DNA of 64,000 nt from Neocallimastix lanati (nom. inval.) (GCA_016946835.1 JACVTC010000030.1:245001-309000); one strand, 5' to 3'; positions 47,023 to 56,703 are shown, counted from the stretch's first letter. Numbers and translations: made by a program. Notes: a model not told the origin generated them from the letters alone.

Positions 47023-48095
47023 TTTTTTGTTTTATTATTATTGCTACTAGTTTTATTACTATTATAATTGTTATTATTGTAATTATTATTATAATTACTT
47101 TTGTTATTATAATTGTTATTAGAATTATAATTTTTATCATGATTAATATGGGTACTAACGTGTTTTGAATGTTTATTATTACTGCTTCTAAAAAGTTTTG
47201 AATTACCATTATTTGTTTTTATTTGATTTTTTGTTTTTAATGTATTTTCAAGTAAAATACATTTAGTATAAATAGTACCAAGATCAACAGGGAATTCTTC
47301 CATTTCTTCAATTACTTCTTGGAATTTTGAATGTAACCCATTATAAAAAATTAAAACTAAGGCTTCTTCACTGAATCCAAGACCATTCGAAAGAGTTCTA
47401 AATTGTTCAATATAATCATTTATTTTCCCATAATTATGTTTCAATTTTATTAATTGAATCTTAGCTAATTTTTTGCTTGCAACGTTGGAAAATGCTTTTC
47501 TTAATTCAGTAGTCAATTCAGAAAGAGTTTTTGGGTTAGTATCCTTGTACGTAGCTAGATACCAATTACGAGCGCCATCCCTCAAACGGGATTTAATAAA
47601 GTTAATTTTGATATCTTCTGTAGCTTCTGAATTTGGATATGTTTTAAAAGTATCTTCACAAAGTTGACAGAATAGATCAGTTTCTTTAGTATCTCCAGAG
47701 AAAAATCCAGGTTCAGGAACTTGTTGTAAACGGTTTGAAAAAGCATTCCTCATAATAACATCATTGTCATCATCACGTCTAGTAGTGGTAGATACATTAT
47801 CCTCTTGTGTTTGACTAGTAGAAGGAATATCATTTGTAGCAATATTTATATTTAACTTTTCATCTAAAATTTTTGTTAAATTAGATAATTGATTAATAAT
47901 ATTTTTATTATCTTTGTAAAGTGTATAAAGTTTTTTTTGTAAGTCCTTGTTATATTCATTAAAATCTTCTTTTAATAAAAAACTATCATTAACAGAAGAA
48001 GCCAATTCGGATACAGTAACTTGGGCGTCAGACCTTAATTTATTAACTTCTGACATTGGAGCAATGTCAGCCCATACATTATTGTAAAAAGACAT
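47019..48095 (-). CDS. gag: Gypsy-1 gag
   Basis: 358 residues from an ATG only 34 bases past the 5' LTR. Residues about 125-275 form a Retrotrans_gag-type capsid region: FFSGDTKETDLFCQLCEDTF, RLRDGARNWYLATYKD, then LIKLKHNYGKINDYIEQFRT. The C-terminus contains no CCHC zinc knuckle. Instead it is a 65-residue Asn/Lys/Ser/Tyr-rich basic tail (NSNNNYNNKSNYNNN), which may take over nucleic-acid binding. A short coiled-coil-like stretch lies at about 30-85. The ORF ends with a slippery heptamer directly before TAA, so pol is made as a Gag-Pol fusion. Confidence 0.93.
   Translation of the reverse strand: MSFYNNVWADIAPMSEVNKLRSDAQVTVSELASSVNDSFLLKEDFNEYNKDLQKKLYTLYKDNKNIINQLSNLTKILDEKLNINIATNDIPSTSQTQEDNVSTTTRRDDDNDVIMRNAFSNRLQQVPEPGFFSGDTKETDLFCQLCEDTFKTYPNSEATEDIKINFIKSRLRDGARNWYLATYKDTNPKTLSELTTELRKAFSNVASKKLAKIQLIKLKHNYGKINDYIEQFRTLSNGLGFSEEALVLIFYNGLHSKFQEVIEEMEEFPVDLGTIYTKCILLENTLKTKNQIKTNNGNSKLFRSSNNKHSKHVSTHINHDKNYNSNNNYNNKSNYNNNYNNNNYNSNKTSSNNNKTKN
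47022..47028 (-). promoter_or_regulatory. -1 ribosomal frameshift heptamer A_AAA_AAC
   Basis: In the gag frame the last codons are ACA AAA AAC TAA. A_AAA_AAC fits the canonical X_XXY_YYZ rule and is immediately followed by the gag stop. A one-base backward slip makes the next codon CTA, which is the first codon of the open pol frame. The exact frame fit and absence of any pol start codon make this the likely expression mechanism. Confidence 0.85.
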
Positions 48096-48129
48096 ATTAA
48101 AGTAGTAACCAAAACTAGGGTAAGGTTAT

Positions 48130-48865
48130 TGTTAAAATTAAGATATAAAATAGTTTTATGATTAATAACGTTACTAGGTTAATATGTTGAATTATATATT
48201 AATAATCCAACAATAATTAATTAATAATAATATAAAAATAATATAAGATAAATAGTTAAGTTATTTAAACACTTAATATCTAAGAATATTTTAAATAATA
48301 ATTTCTTTGAAGGATTTATGAAAATATTTATTTATTGAATTATTAGTATATAATTATTGTAAGTACAATAACCTTACAAAGAACATAAAAGATAGATTTT
48401 TACATCTTTCTTTTATACTTTGTAAGTTACATAATAATAATATTTAATTATAAGATATTAATAATATAGTAATATGAATATTAATAAAATATTAAGATAA
48501 TAACAATATCGATATGTTTAAAATATTTAATATAACTAAATAAATTTAATTTATAATTATATAATTAATTTGAATAATTAAAAATAGTAGTTAATATATA
48601 TGATGTAAACATATATATAAACATAATATAAATAAATACATGTGACGTCATATGTAGATAATTGAAATTATTAATATAAATCTTATTTACTAATATTCTC
48701 AGAATTATTAGGCCTAAGATAATTCCTTAAATATTAAATAAGAATTTATATTAATTATTAATTATTTAAATATATATATTATTTATAATTAAATAAATAA
48801 TATTTGTTAACTATTGAAATGTAAATAACTGAAATTGAGATTTCAATTCAGTTATAATTTCAACA
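48130..48865 (-). repeat. 5' LTR of gypsy-1 (736 bp)
   Basis: Same sequence as the LTR at 41838-42573 as far as I can read. It carries U3 with TGACGTCA (48643-48650), then TATAAAAG and the hairpin (48373-48426), then R-U5 ending AACA at 48130. Confidence 0.95.
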
Positions 48866-49797
48866 ATTCTGTCTAACTTAACCCAAAAATTAATCCATTC
48901 TAAAAAAAAAAAATTAAATCCATATTTAAGAAAAATTAATTAAATAAAAATAATTAAAATAAAGTAATAATAAATTATTAATCATTAATAATTTTAATTA
49001 AAAACTAAAATAAATTAATAAATAATATTTTTCTAAAACAACAAATAAACAAAATAATAAACATATTTAATAAATTATAAACAACAAATAAACAAACTTA
49101 TAAACAACGCAAAATTAAAATTAAATAGTTAAATAATTTTTTAAGTTACTTTTATTTAAAATAATGATTATTTTATTTATTTTATAACTCAACTTTTATA
49201 AACAAATTGTAATTAAAATAACATTTTAAAACTCATCTTTATCAACATTTTAATTGTAAATATTGTTTAATTTAATAATAAATTATTCTTTATTTCTCTT
49301 TTATTAATTTTATTATTTTTAATGTAAATAGTTTAAAATCAAAGAAAAATATAAAAACATGTAAATATTTCTTATAAATTATTCTTTATTATTAATTATT
49401 TAATAAATTATTATAGATATTTTATTAGTTTTTAATAATCAATTTTTATGATTATTAATTATTTTGATAAATTATTATATATTTTATTAGTTATTAATAA
49501 TCAATTTTATTATTAAAATTTAAAATAAATTAGTATAAATAATAAATATTTCATTTTATTATTTTATTAGTTTTTAACAATTATTTTATTAATTTAAACA
49601 AAATTAATTATTAAATAAATAAAGATTAATATTAAAATAAAAATAAATTTTTTTTTAATAAAACATTTTTGTGTTTAATAATAAAACATATTTATTTTTT
49701 AAATTCCTTAAATCAATTTTTATTCAGTATTTATCCTTTTATTCACTTCTGCAAAATTTAATTTTTGTAGATTAAGAATATTAGGTATAAATCAGTT
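48866..49797. other. Spacer between the two gypsy elements
   Basis: About 0.9 kb of A/T-rich DNA, beginning with the second copy of the target duplication. It has no homopolymers longer than about 12 and no coding capacity. Confidence 0.6.
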
Positions 49798-51636
49798 ATG
49801 GTAAAGAATGAATTAATAACCTTTATTTTATTATTAATAATTCTTTACTAAATTGTACTTTCCTATATTCTTCATAACCTAAACCTCATTGTAAATTTAA
49901 TTTATTTTGATATAAATTAATTTTAACTTGTAAATAATGTAAATAAATTTTAATTAATTACTTTATTGTTATATTATTAAATATATGTATATATTAAAAT
50001 ACAATTGTAAATATTAAAATTATGCTTTTAAGATACTAAATTATTAAAACTATTAATTAAATATTATTATAAAAATTATTATAAAATTATTAAAATTATT
50101 AATTAAATATTATTCTAAAAATTATTATAAATTATTAATATTATAAAATTATTAAAATTATTAAATATTATTATAAAAATTTATTTATTATAACTATTAA
50201 ATATTATTATAAAATTATTAAGATTATTAATTAAATTTATTATTAAAAATTATTATTAAAAATTATTACTTATTATAAAAATTATTATTTAAATATTATC
50301 AAATTTATTAATTAAATATTATAAAAATTTTATTTTATTTTGAAAATAATTACAAGTATTATTTAAAATAATTAAAGATTATTAAATTTATTATATTAAT
50401 CTTTAAAAACAATTTATTTAACTTAAAAAAATATCAAAGAAAATAGTAAAAACTATTTTCTATATATTTATTTTATAATTATTTTTAATTAAATTATATT
50501 TGAATATTATATTATTATATTTATAAAAATTAAAACAAAAATGAATTATTGATATAAAATTAATTCAATAATTCTATAAAATTACTTAAATTATAAACAA
50601 TTAATTATACTTTAAATTTATAAAAAAATATAAATATTGTAACAATTTCTTAAAAATTAAATATGTGTACTTTAAATAATAAAATTTTATATTAATAAAA
50701 AAATAAATAACTTTTAATAAAGAATTATTTTTTTTTTATTAATATAAAATTTTATTATTTAAAGTACACATATTTAATTTTTAAGAAATTGTTACAATAT
50801 TTATATTTTTTTATAAATTTAAAGTATAATTAATTGTTTATAATTTAAGTAATTTTATAGAATTATTGAATTAATTTTATATCAATAATTCATTTTTGTT
50901 TTAATTTTTATAAATATAATAATATAATATTCAAATATAATTTAATTAAAAATAATTATAAAATAAATATATAGAAAATAGTTTTTACTATTTTCTTTGA
51001 TATTTTTTTAAGTTAAATAAATTGTTTTTAAAGATTAATATAATAAATTTAATAATCTTTAATTATTTTAAATAATACTTGTAATTATTTTCAAAATAAA
51101 ATAAAATTTTTATAATATTTAATTAATAAATTTGATAATATTTAAATAATAATTTTTATAATAAGTAATAATTTTTAATAATAATTTTTAATAATAAATT
51201 TAATTAATAATCTTAATAATTTTATAATAATATTTAATAGTTATAATAAATAAATTTTTATAATAATATTTAATAATTTTAATAATTTTATAATATTAAT
51301 AATTTATAATAATTTTTAGAATAATATTTAATTAATAATTTTAATAATTTTATAATAATTTTTATAATAATATTTAATTAATAGTTTTAATAATTTAGTA
51401 TCTTAAAAGCATAATTTTAATATTTACAATTGTATTTTAATATATACATATATTTAATAATATAACAATAAAGTAATTAATTAAAATTTATTTACATTAT
51501 TTACAAGTTAAAATTAATTTATATCAAAATAAATTAAATTTACAATGAGGTTTAGGTTATGAAGAATATAGGAAAGTACAATTTAGTAAAGAATTATTAA
51601 TAATAAAATAAAGGTTATTAATTCATTCTTTACCAT
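49798..51636. repeat. 1.84-kb palindrome formed by inverted gypsy-2 LTR sequence
   Basis: Left arm 49798-50703 and right arm 50731-51636 are reverse complements with a 27-bp spacer. Mirror positions always add to 101434 at widely separated check points (49798/51636, 49881/51553, 50661/50773), so there are no indels between the arms, and I saw no mismatches. The outer edge, ATGGTAAAG, is exactly the edge of the gypsy-2 3' LTR next to its polypurine tract. The left flank (ATCAGTT) differs from the right flank, so homology stops at the LTR end. Confidence 0.9.
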
Positions 51637-51640
51637 GATG

Positions 51641-51648
51641 CCCCCTCT
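51641..51648 (-). other. Polypurine tract of gypsy-2
   Basis: AGAGGGGG on the minus strand, followed by CATCA and the LTR start TGGTAAAG. The spacing and the CAT after the tract resemble gypsy-1. Confidence 0.8.
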
Positions 51649-51658
51649 AAAACTCAAG

Positions 51659-54600
51659 CTACATCGAAGCTGAGTTATACTTGACTATATTCTTCAAATG
51701 AACATTCCTATTCATTTGAATTCCAGAATTTGGATCAGCCAAGGTAACCGTATTAAATTGTTTTTTTATAACTTTAAGAGGACCAACAAAATAAGGTTCT
51801 AGTTTAGTTCTTGAAAAATTTCTAACTAGAACTAAATCACCTTCCCTAATTCTTTTTCCTTCATTCAAACTATTCTTTTCCTCTCTTCTAGCAGCCCAAC
51901 ACTTATTTGCATTTTTAACATTTTCGGCTGCTTCTAAAGTCCATCGGTAATGATTTATAAATTTTTCTAACAACACTTCATCCGATGACTTATTAATATC
52001 CTTGGTAGGTCTAGCAGCAATGTCAAAAGGCTGCTGATCTTCCCTACCATAAACCAACTCAAAACTTGAATGTTTTGTTACCTTATTTTTGGTAGTTCTA
52101 AGAGCCCATAAGGCGGATGGTAAAACTTCATCCCAATCCTTATTCTTAGAACCCAACAACCTCAATAACTTGCCGATCTCTTTATTACGGTTTTCCGTAA
52201 GTCCATTACTTTCAGGATGATATGTGGAAATAAACTTCACATATACATCATAGAGATCTAAAAATATTTTCGTCATGTCCGAGGTGAACTGAACACCATT
52301 GTCAGTTGTTATTACCTGTGGAACACCATGACGAGCAAACACATTAATTAAGAACTTAATCACATCCTGTGATGTTATATTTTCCGTGGGTTCTGCTTCA
52401 ACCCATTTGGTGAAGTAATCCACCACAACCATTATATATTGATTATTATTTTTAGTTTTAATCAAAGGTCCAATAATATCTAAACCCAAATGTATAAAAG
52501 GACCTTCTACTTTAGTTGGAATATTTTCTGTAGGTTCTGGATATGGTTGTGACCTATTCAACTGACACTTGTCACAACTTTGCACCACTCTTTTAATATC
52601 CATCACCATATTATTCCAATAAAAACTTTTACGAAGCCTTTGATAAGTCTTATAATATCCCTCATGACCTATCTTATGGGCTTCTAAAATAAGTTTTACT
52701 CTTTCCGTTTGATCCGTAATTAATTTACGATAGTCATTACCATCAACAAAGTAATCTTCACCATCTATCGTAACAAATTTTTCATTTATAAAGTCTTTAA
52801 TAGTTTTAGAAAGCAACTCTTCTTCTTCCTTTGAAGTTAACTTAGTTGCCAATACCACAGAATCATCTCTTTTCTTCATCCTAGATAATGCATCGGCTAA
52901 CACATTTTTCTTACCCATTTGATATTGAATTTCAACACCAAGGGTACTAACAGTTAAGTACCACCTTGCTTGCCTAGCATTATTAGGTTCCTTATTTTTA
53001 AAGAAACTGATTAAAGGTTTATGATCTGTTATTACTACTGTTTTATTAGGATTTCCTAATATATAAGATTTCAACTTAGTAATACAATAAATTAATGCAG
53101 CTCCTTCCAAGTCAGTAATGCCATAATTTTTCTCGGCTTTACTTAAACTTCTACTTATATAATGAACTGGATGTTCCTTTTTGGTTTCTAAATCTTCTTG
53201 GAGTAATACTCCTCCAATACCTTCATAGGAAGCATCCGTTCTAATTATAAACCTTTGATTAAAACTTGGATATTTTAAAATTGGAGCATTTATTAATTTT
53301 TCTTTTAACAGATCAAAACTTTGTTGATGTTCATTATTCCATTTATATTTAACATTCTTTCTTAATAATTTACATAAAGGAGCAGAGATTTGGGCATATT
53401 TATCAATAAAGTTTCTATAATATCCTACTGCTCCAAGAAAAGATCGTAATTCATGAACATCAACAGGTGTTACCCACTCCTTGATAGCCTTAATTTTGCT
53501 ATCCTGGGGACTTAAACCTTTCACTGATGCCTTATGACCTAAGACTTCTACTTCAGTCTGCATAAAGGCACATTTTTCAATGTTAATTTTTAATTTGTGT
53601 TGGCGAAATACTTCCAACACTTGCCTAATGTGGCTTATATGTTCTTCTATACTCTTAGAGTATATTAAAATATCATCTATAAAGTTAAAAACAAACTTTC
53701 CTATAAATGGGAAAAGAATCCTATTCATTTCCCTTTGAAATGTAGCTGGGGCTCCGGTTAAACCAAAAGGCATAACCTTGAATTGGTAGTTACCAAATTT
53801 TGTGGTGAAGGTGGTAATTTCTACACTTTCCTCATCCATCAAAATTTGATGATAACCAGAATAAAGATCCATTGTTGTAAAAATTTGTGCCCCATCTAAA
53901 CTATCAAATATCTCATCAATGTAAGGTAATGAATAAGAATCTTTAACTGTTAAATCATTAACCTTACGATAATCAATACATAATCGCCATTTACCGTTCT
54001 TCTTCGGTACTAACACTATTGGCGATGACCATTCGGAACAAGAAGGTTCAATTAATTTCTTATTAATTAATTTAATTAATTCCTCCTTAAGTATATCCGA
54101 CTTAAATTTAACTAATCTATAGCACCTTTGCTTAACTGGTTTCGCACCAGGAATTAAATTAATCTTATGTGGAGGAAGATCAGAAGGTGTTAATTCTTCT
54201 GAAGAAGTAGCAACTATTTCTAAGTTCTCCTCCAGAATTTTAATTATTTCATCTTTATATTTTTCATTTAAAGTATTTAGGAAAATTTCATGATGAATAT
54301 ATTGCTTTGGAGATAATCCTTCAATTTTCTTTAAATCATTCTTTTTGGAATCTTCATCCAAAGCCTTAATCATACACAACAACTTTTCTTCATCTTCATA
54401 ATCATTATTAATAGGTGCAATAACGTCAATTACTCCCTCAGGAGTAATTTGACACAAACTATATAAAATGGGGTGGATAAACAAATTATAATCAATTTGG
54501 GTTTTTAAGTTAATTAGAATATCGTAAAAAGGATCCTCCTTTTCTACTATTCTACAATTAACCATTACTACAAGATTATTAATCTTTACTGGCACCCGAA

Positions 54601-55708
54601 TGATATAACCTTCCGAGTAATCATCATTCTTAGTTGCCAACCTAATTCTGCCACGACTAATATCAATAGGTTCATATTCGGACGGAAGCTTATCTAAAAA
54701 TTGTTGAGTAATTATACTTAAATTACTACATGAATCAATTAAAGCCTTCCCCGAAACACCTTCAACTGTAACATCAACCATGGCAATATCCTCTTCACAT
54801 GGTTCGTTACCTTTACTTTTATAAGTGTGATCTATGTTATTAACGACCACAGTCGTGGCTGACACATTATCCAACACCCCAGAGATATTAGATTGGTCCC
54901 TATCCAATTTAATACCCTGTGACACCTTATATCTTAATTTTGGAGCAGCATCCAATAACTGTCCAAAAGTAATATTGCAATGGGCAGAATTTAAATCTTT
55001 AAGAATATCATATTCTTCTTCCCCCGATTGCATCTTAATTTTCCTAGATACTCTAGCACTTTTATTTTCTTTTTGAGTATCTTTATCTTTACTAATTAAC
55101 ACCTTTGTTAAATCAATTACTTTATTATTCTCCTTCACAATACTTTTATTATTATCATTATTTTCTTTCATTAAATTTTTATTCTTTCTTTTATCATTAT
55201 TTACATTATTTATAATAACTTCATCATTCACTAATGAATTATTATTAATATTATCATTACTATTATCATTACTATGATTATTACTATAATTAGTATTACT
55301 ATTACTAGCTCTTTCATTATCACGAATTTGTCTTTCAATCTCTTTTTCTTTTTCAATTCGTGGTTGAGCTAGAATAGATGGTTTAATTTGTTTAACAATT
55401 TTATTACTTATATTATTTTCTTTTACTTCTCGTTCTTTCTGTTTTCGTAATGCAGGAGTTATTATAGGTTTAGGATTCTCCTTCAACGACTTATGAATCC
55501 TTTTCTCTGCACTACCTTCATCATTATTAACATCATAAATTTTACGTTTAGATGCTCCTACTAAATAATCAACTTTCTTTTTATTAACCACCCTTTTATT
55601 AGCAGGAGTTTCTTCAATATTAGAAAGACGAGAATTTTTAATTTCTTTTTGATATTTAAGTGAAGCTGCTTTATTAAGTATGGGAGAGCTTCTTATCCCA
55701 TTACTCAA
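51659..55708 (-). CDS. pol: Gypsy-2 pol: protease, RT, RNase H, integrase
   Basis: A 1,349-codon frame that begins with TTG, the first codon after the gag frameshift, not a true start. Residues 1-240 are a Lys/Asn/Glu-rich, probably disordered region. A retropepsin-like domain (about 300-420) has ALIDSCSNLSII where DSG or DTG is usual. RT (about 530-720) has KWRLCIDYRKVND, TTMDLYSGYHQI, MPFGLTGAPATFQ and the catalytic FIDDILIYSK. RNase H has FIIRTDASYEGIGGVLLQ (about 819). Integrase has HKIGHEGYYKTY...CDKCQ (about 1003-1046), then D in LGLDIIGPL, D in TTDNGVQFTS and E in NGLTENRNKEI. A GPY/F-like C-terminus ends without a chromodomain. It clearly differs from gypsy-1 and represents a separate lineage. 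No stops or shifts are seen. Confidence 0.95.
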   Translation of the reverse strand: MSNGIRSSPILNKAASLKYQKEIKNSRLSNIEETPANKRVVNKKKVDYLVGASKRKIYDVNNDEGSAEKRIHKSLKENPKPIITPALRKQKEREVKENNISNKIVKQIKPSILAQPRIEKEKEIERQIRDNERASNSNTNYSNNHSNDNSNDNINNNSLVNDEVIINNVNNDKRKNKNLMKENNDNNKSIVKENNKVIDLTKVLISKDKDTQKENKSARVSRKIKMQSGEEEYDILKDLNSAHCNITFGQLLDAAPKLRYKVSQGIKLDRDQSNISGVLDNVSATTVVVNNIDHTYKSKGNEPCEEDIAMVDVTVEGVSGKALIDSCSNLSIITQQFLDKLPSEYEPIDISRGRIRLATKNDDYSEGYIIRVPVKINNLVVMVNCRIVEKEDPFYDILINLKTQIDYNLFIHPILYSLCQITPEGVIDVIAPINNDYEDEEKLLCMIKALDEDSKKNDLKKIEGLSPKQYIHHEIFLNTLNEKYKDEIIKILEENLEIVATSSEELTPSDLPPHKINLIPGAKPVKQRCYRLVKFKSDILKEELIKLINKKLIEPSCSEWSSPIVLVPKKNGKWRLCIDYRKVNDLTVKDSYSLPYIDEIFDSLDGAQIFTTMDLYSGYHQILMDEESVEITTFTTKFGNYQFKVMPFGLTGAPATFQREMNRILFPFIGKFVFNFIDDILIYSKSIEEHISHIRQVLEVFRQHKLKINIEKCAFMQTEVEVLGHKASVKGLSPQDSKIKAIKEWVTPVDVHELRSFLGAVGYYRNFIDKYAQISAPLCKLLRKNVKYKWNNEHQQSFDLLKEKLINAPILKYPSFNQRFIIRTDASYEGIGGVLLQEDLETKKEHPVHYISRSLSKAEKNYGITDLEGAALIYCITKLKSYILGNPNKTVVITDHKPLISFFKNKEPNNARQARWYLTVSTLGVEIQYQMGKKNVLADALSRMKKRDDSVVLATKLTSKEEEELLSKTIKDFINEKFVTIDGEDYFVDGNDYRKLITDQTERVKLILEAHKIGHEGYYKTYQRLRKSFYWNNMVMDIKRVVQSCDKCQLNRSQPYPEPTENIPTKVEGPFIHLGLDIIGPLIKTKNNNQYIMVVVDYFTKWVEAEPTENITSQDVIKFLINVFARHGVPQVITTDNGVQFTSDMTKIFLDLYDVYVKFISTYHPESNGLTENRNKEIGKLLRLLGSKNKDWDEVLPSALWALRTTKNKVTKHSSFELVYGREDQQPFDIAARPTKDINKSSDEVLLEKFINHYRWTLEAAENVKNANKCWAARREEKNSLNEGKRIREGDLVLVRNFSRTKLEPYFVGPLKVIKKQFNTVTLADPNSGIQMNRNVHLKNIVKYNSASM

Positions 55709-56409
55709 TTTAAACGTTTATTGTTTCTAATTTCCTTCCTATTTTTCTCAACAATTGCTCTCAACTTTGGGCAATTGTTTTGATAATGACCTGGTTCTTT
55801 ACAGAAATAACAAGCCTTTATTGTTAAACTTCTCATTTTTCTTGTTAATTCCTCTATGTCATTATCTTCTTTAGGTTTAATATTAACTTTTTGTTCTAAT
55901 TTATTTTTAATAGGAGGATGAAAATTAACTCTATTACTAAAAGAAGATGTATTTGCAGAAGGTGAAGGGGTAGAAGGATGTCTTCTTTGATTACTACCCA
56001 TATAATTTAACCTATCTGCTTTTTCAGCAATTTTAAAGGCTTTTGACAGAGAAATGTTATCAAATAAGGTTAGACGTTTCCAGGCTTCAACATTGTTTTC
56101 AATGGAGTCTATGTAATCTAAAACACTTATCTGACTTCTTTTCTTTTTATTTAATTTTAAATATAAAGTTTTATACTTAATATTAAAATCTTTGATTCTT
56201 TCATTTCTCTTAATTCTTAGAGCACGTAGCTCTCTTAATAAATTATTTTGATCCTCCCTAATGCCATAAAATTCTTCTATAGCTTTTACAATTCTATTAA
56301 GGGAAGGATAAGCCTTATTCTTTTTATCAATTTCTTTATCTTCTTCATTATCATCATCCTCATCTTCATCATCAATATCCTTATAATTATCATCATCATC
56401 ATCATCATT

Positions 56410-56449
<40 letters not shown>

Positions 56450-56685
56450 CTATCACTATCATCATCTTTATCATTATCATCCATTAATTCTTGGATGACT
56501 TTCCTGGTTTCACCAATTGAGGTTAAAACACAGGCATAAAATATAATCTTGGAGTTTTCAACATGTTCAAGCTTTATCCAAAGCTCTAAATCAGACTTCC
56601 AAGTTTTAACATCTAAATTTTCTTTGGATATTTTTTCAATATCCTTAAGTTCTTTTTTTAAATCTTTAAAATTAATTGAACTCAT
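55705..56685 (-). CDS. gag: Gypsy-2 gag with CCHC zinc knuckle
   Basis: About 326 residues from the ATG at 56685 (MSSINFKDLKKEL); an upstream in-frame ATG at 56703 gives six more (MCFFFK) and is less likely. A helical N-terminus is followed by a strongly acidic run of more than 40 residues, mostly Asp, encoded by GAT/GAC repeats. Next come the capsid-like region (NRIVKAIEEFYGIREDQNNL, then RELRALRIKRNERIKDFN) and a single knuckle CYFCKEPGHYQNNC near the C-terminus. The ORF ends in a slippery heptamer followed by TGA. Confidence 0.93.
55708..55714 (-). promoter_or_regulatory. -1 ribosomal frameshift heptamer T_TTA_AAT
   Basis: The gag frame ends CGT TTA AAT TGA. T_TTA_AAT obeys X_XXY_YYZ and abuts the stop. 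After a -1 slip the next codon is TTG at 55708-55706, exactly where the open pol frame begins. The pol frame has a TAA only four codons upstream (55720-55718), so the shift window is very narrow and contains this heptamer. Confidence 0.85.
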
Positions 56686-56703
56686 TTTAAAAAAAAAACA
56701 CAC

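Larger units (their letters stand above)
41838..48865 (-). mobile_element. Complete Ty3/gypsy (chromovirus-type) retrotransposon, gypsy-1
   Basis: A 7,028-bp element read on the minus strand: 5' LTR (48130-48865), gag (48095-47019), pol (47022-43192), polypurine tract (42577-42583), 3' LTR (41838-42573). The LTRs have equal length and I found no difference on reading them side by side. The 5-bp target duplication ATTCT flanks the element (41833-41837 and 48866-48870). Domain order PR-RT-RNaseH-INT places it in Ty3/gypsy. The chromodomain-like C-terminus places it among chromoviruses. Identical LTRs, intact frames and a perfect duplication indicate a very recent insertion that may still be active. 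It lies 66 bp upstream of the tRNA-Ala gene. Confidence 0.95.

Noticed and set aside
46727-47209. Open frames on the strand opposite the gypsy-1 gag/pol junction
   Set aside because: Low-complexity antisense readings of the Asn-rich gag tail and pol N-terminus.
55706-55708. TTG as an independent start codon for gypsy-2 pol
   Set aside because: It is exactly the first codon after the -1 shift at T_TTA_AAT, so frameshifting explains it better than initiation.
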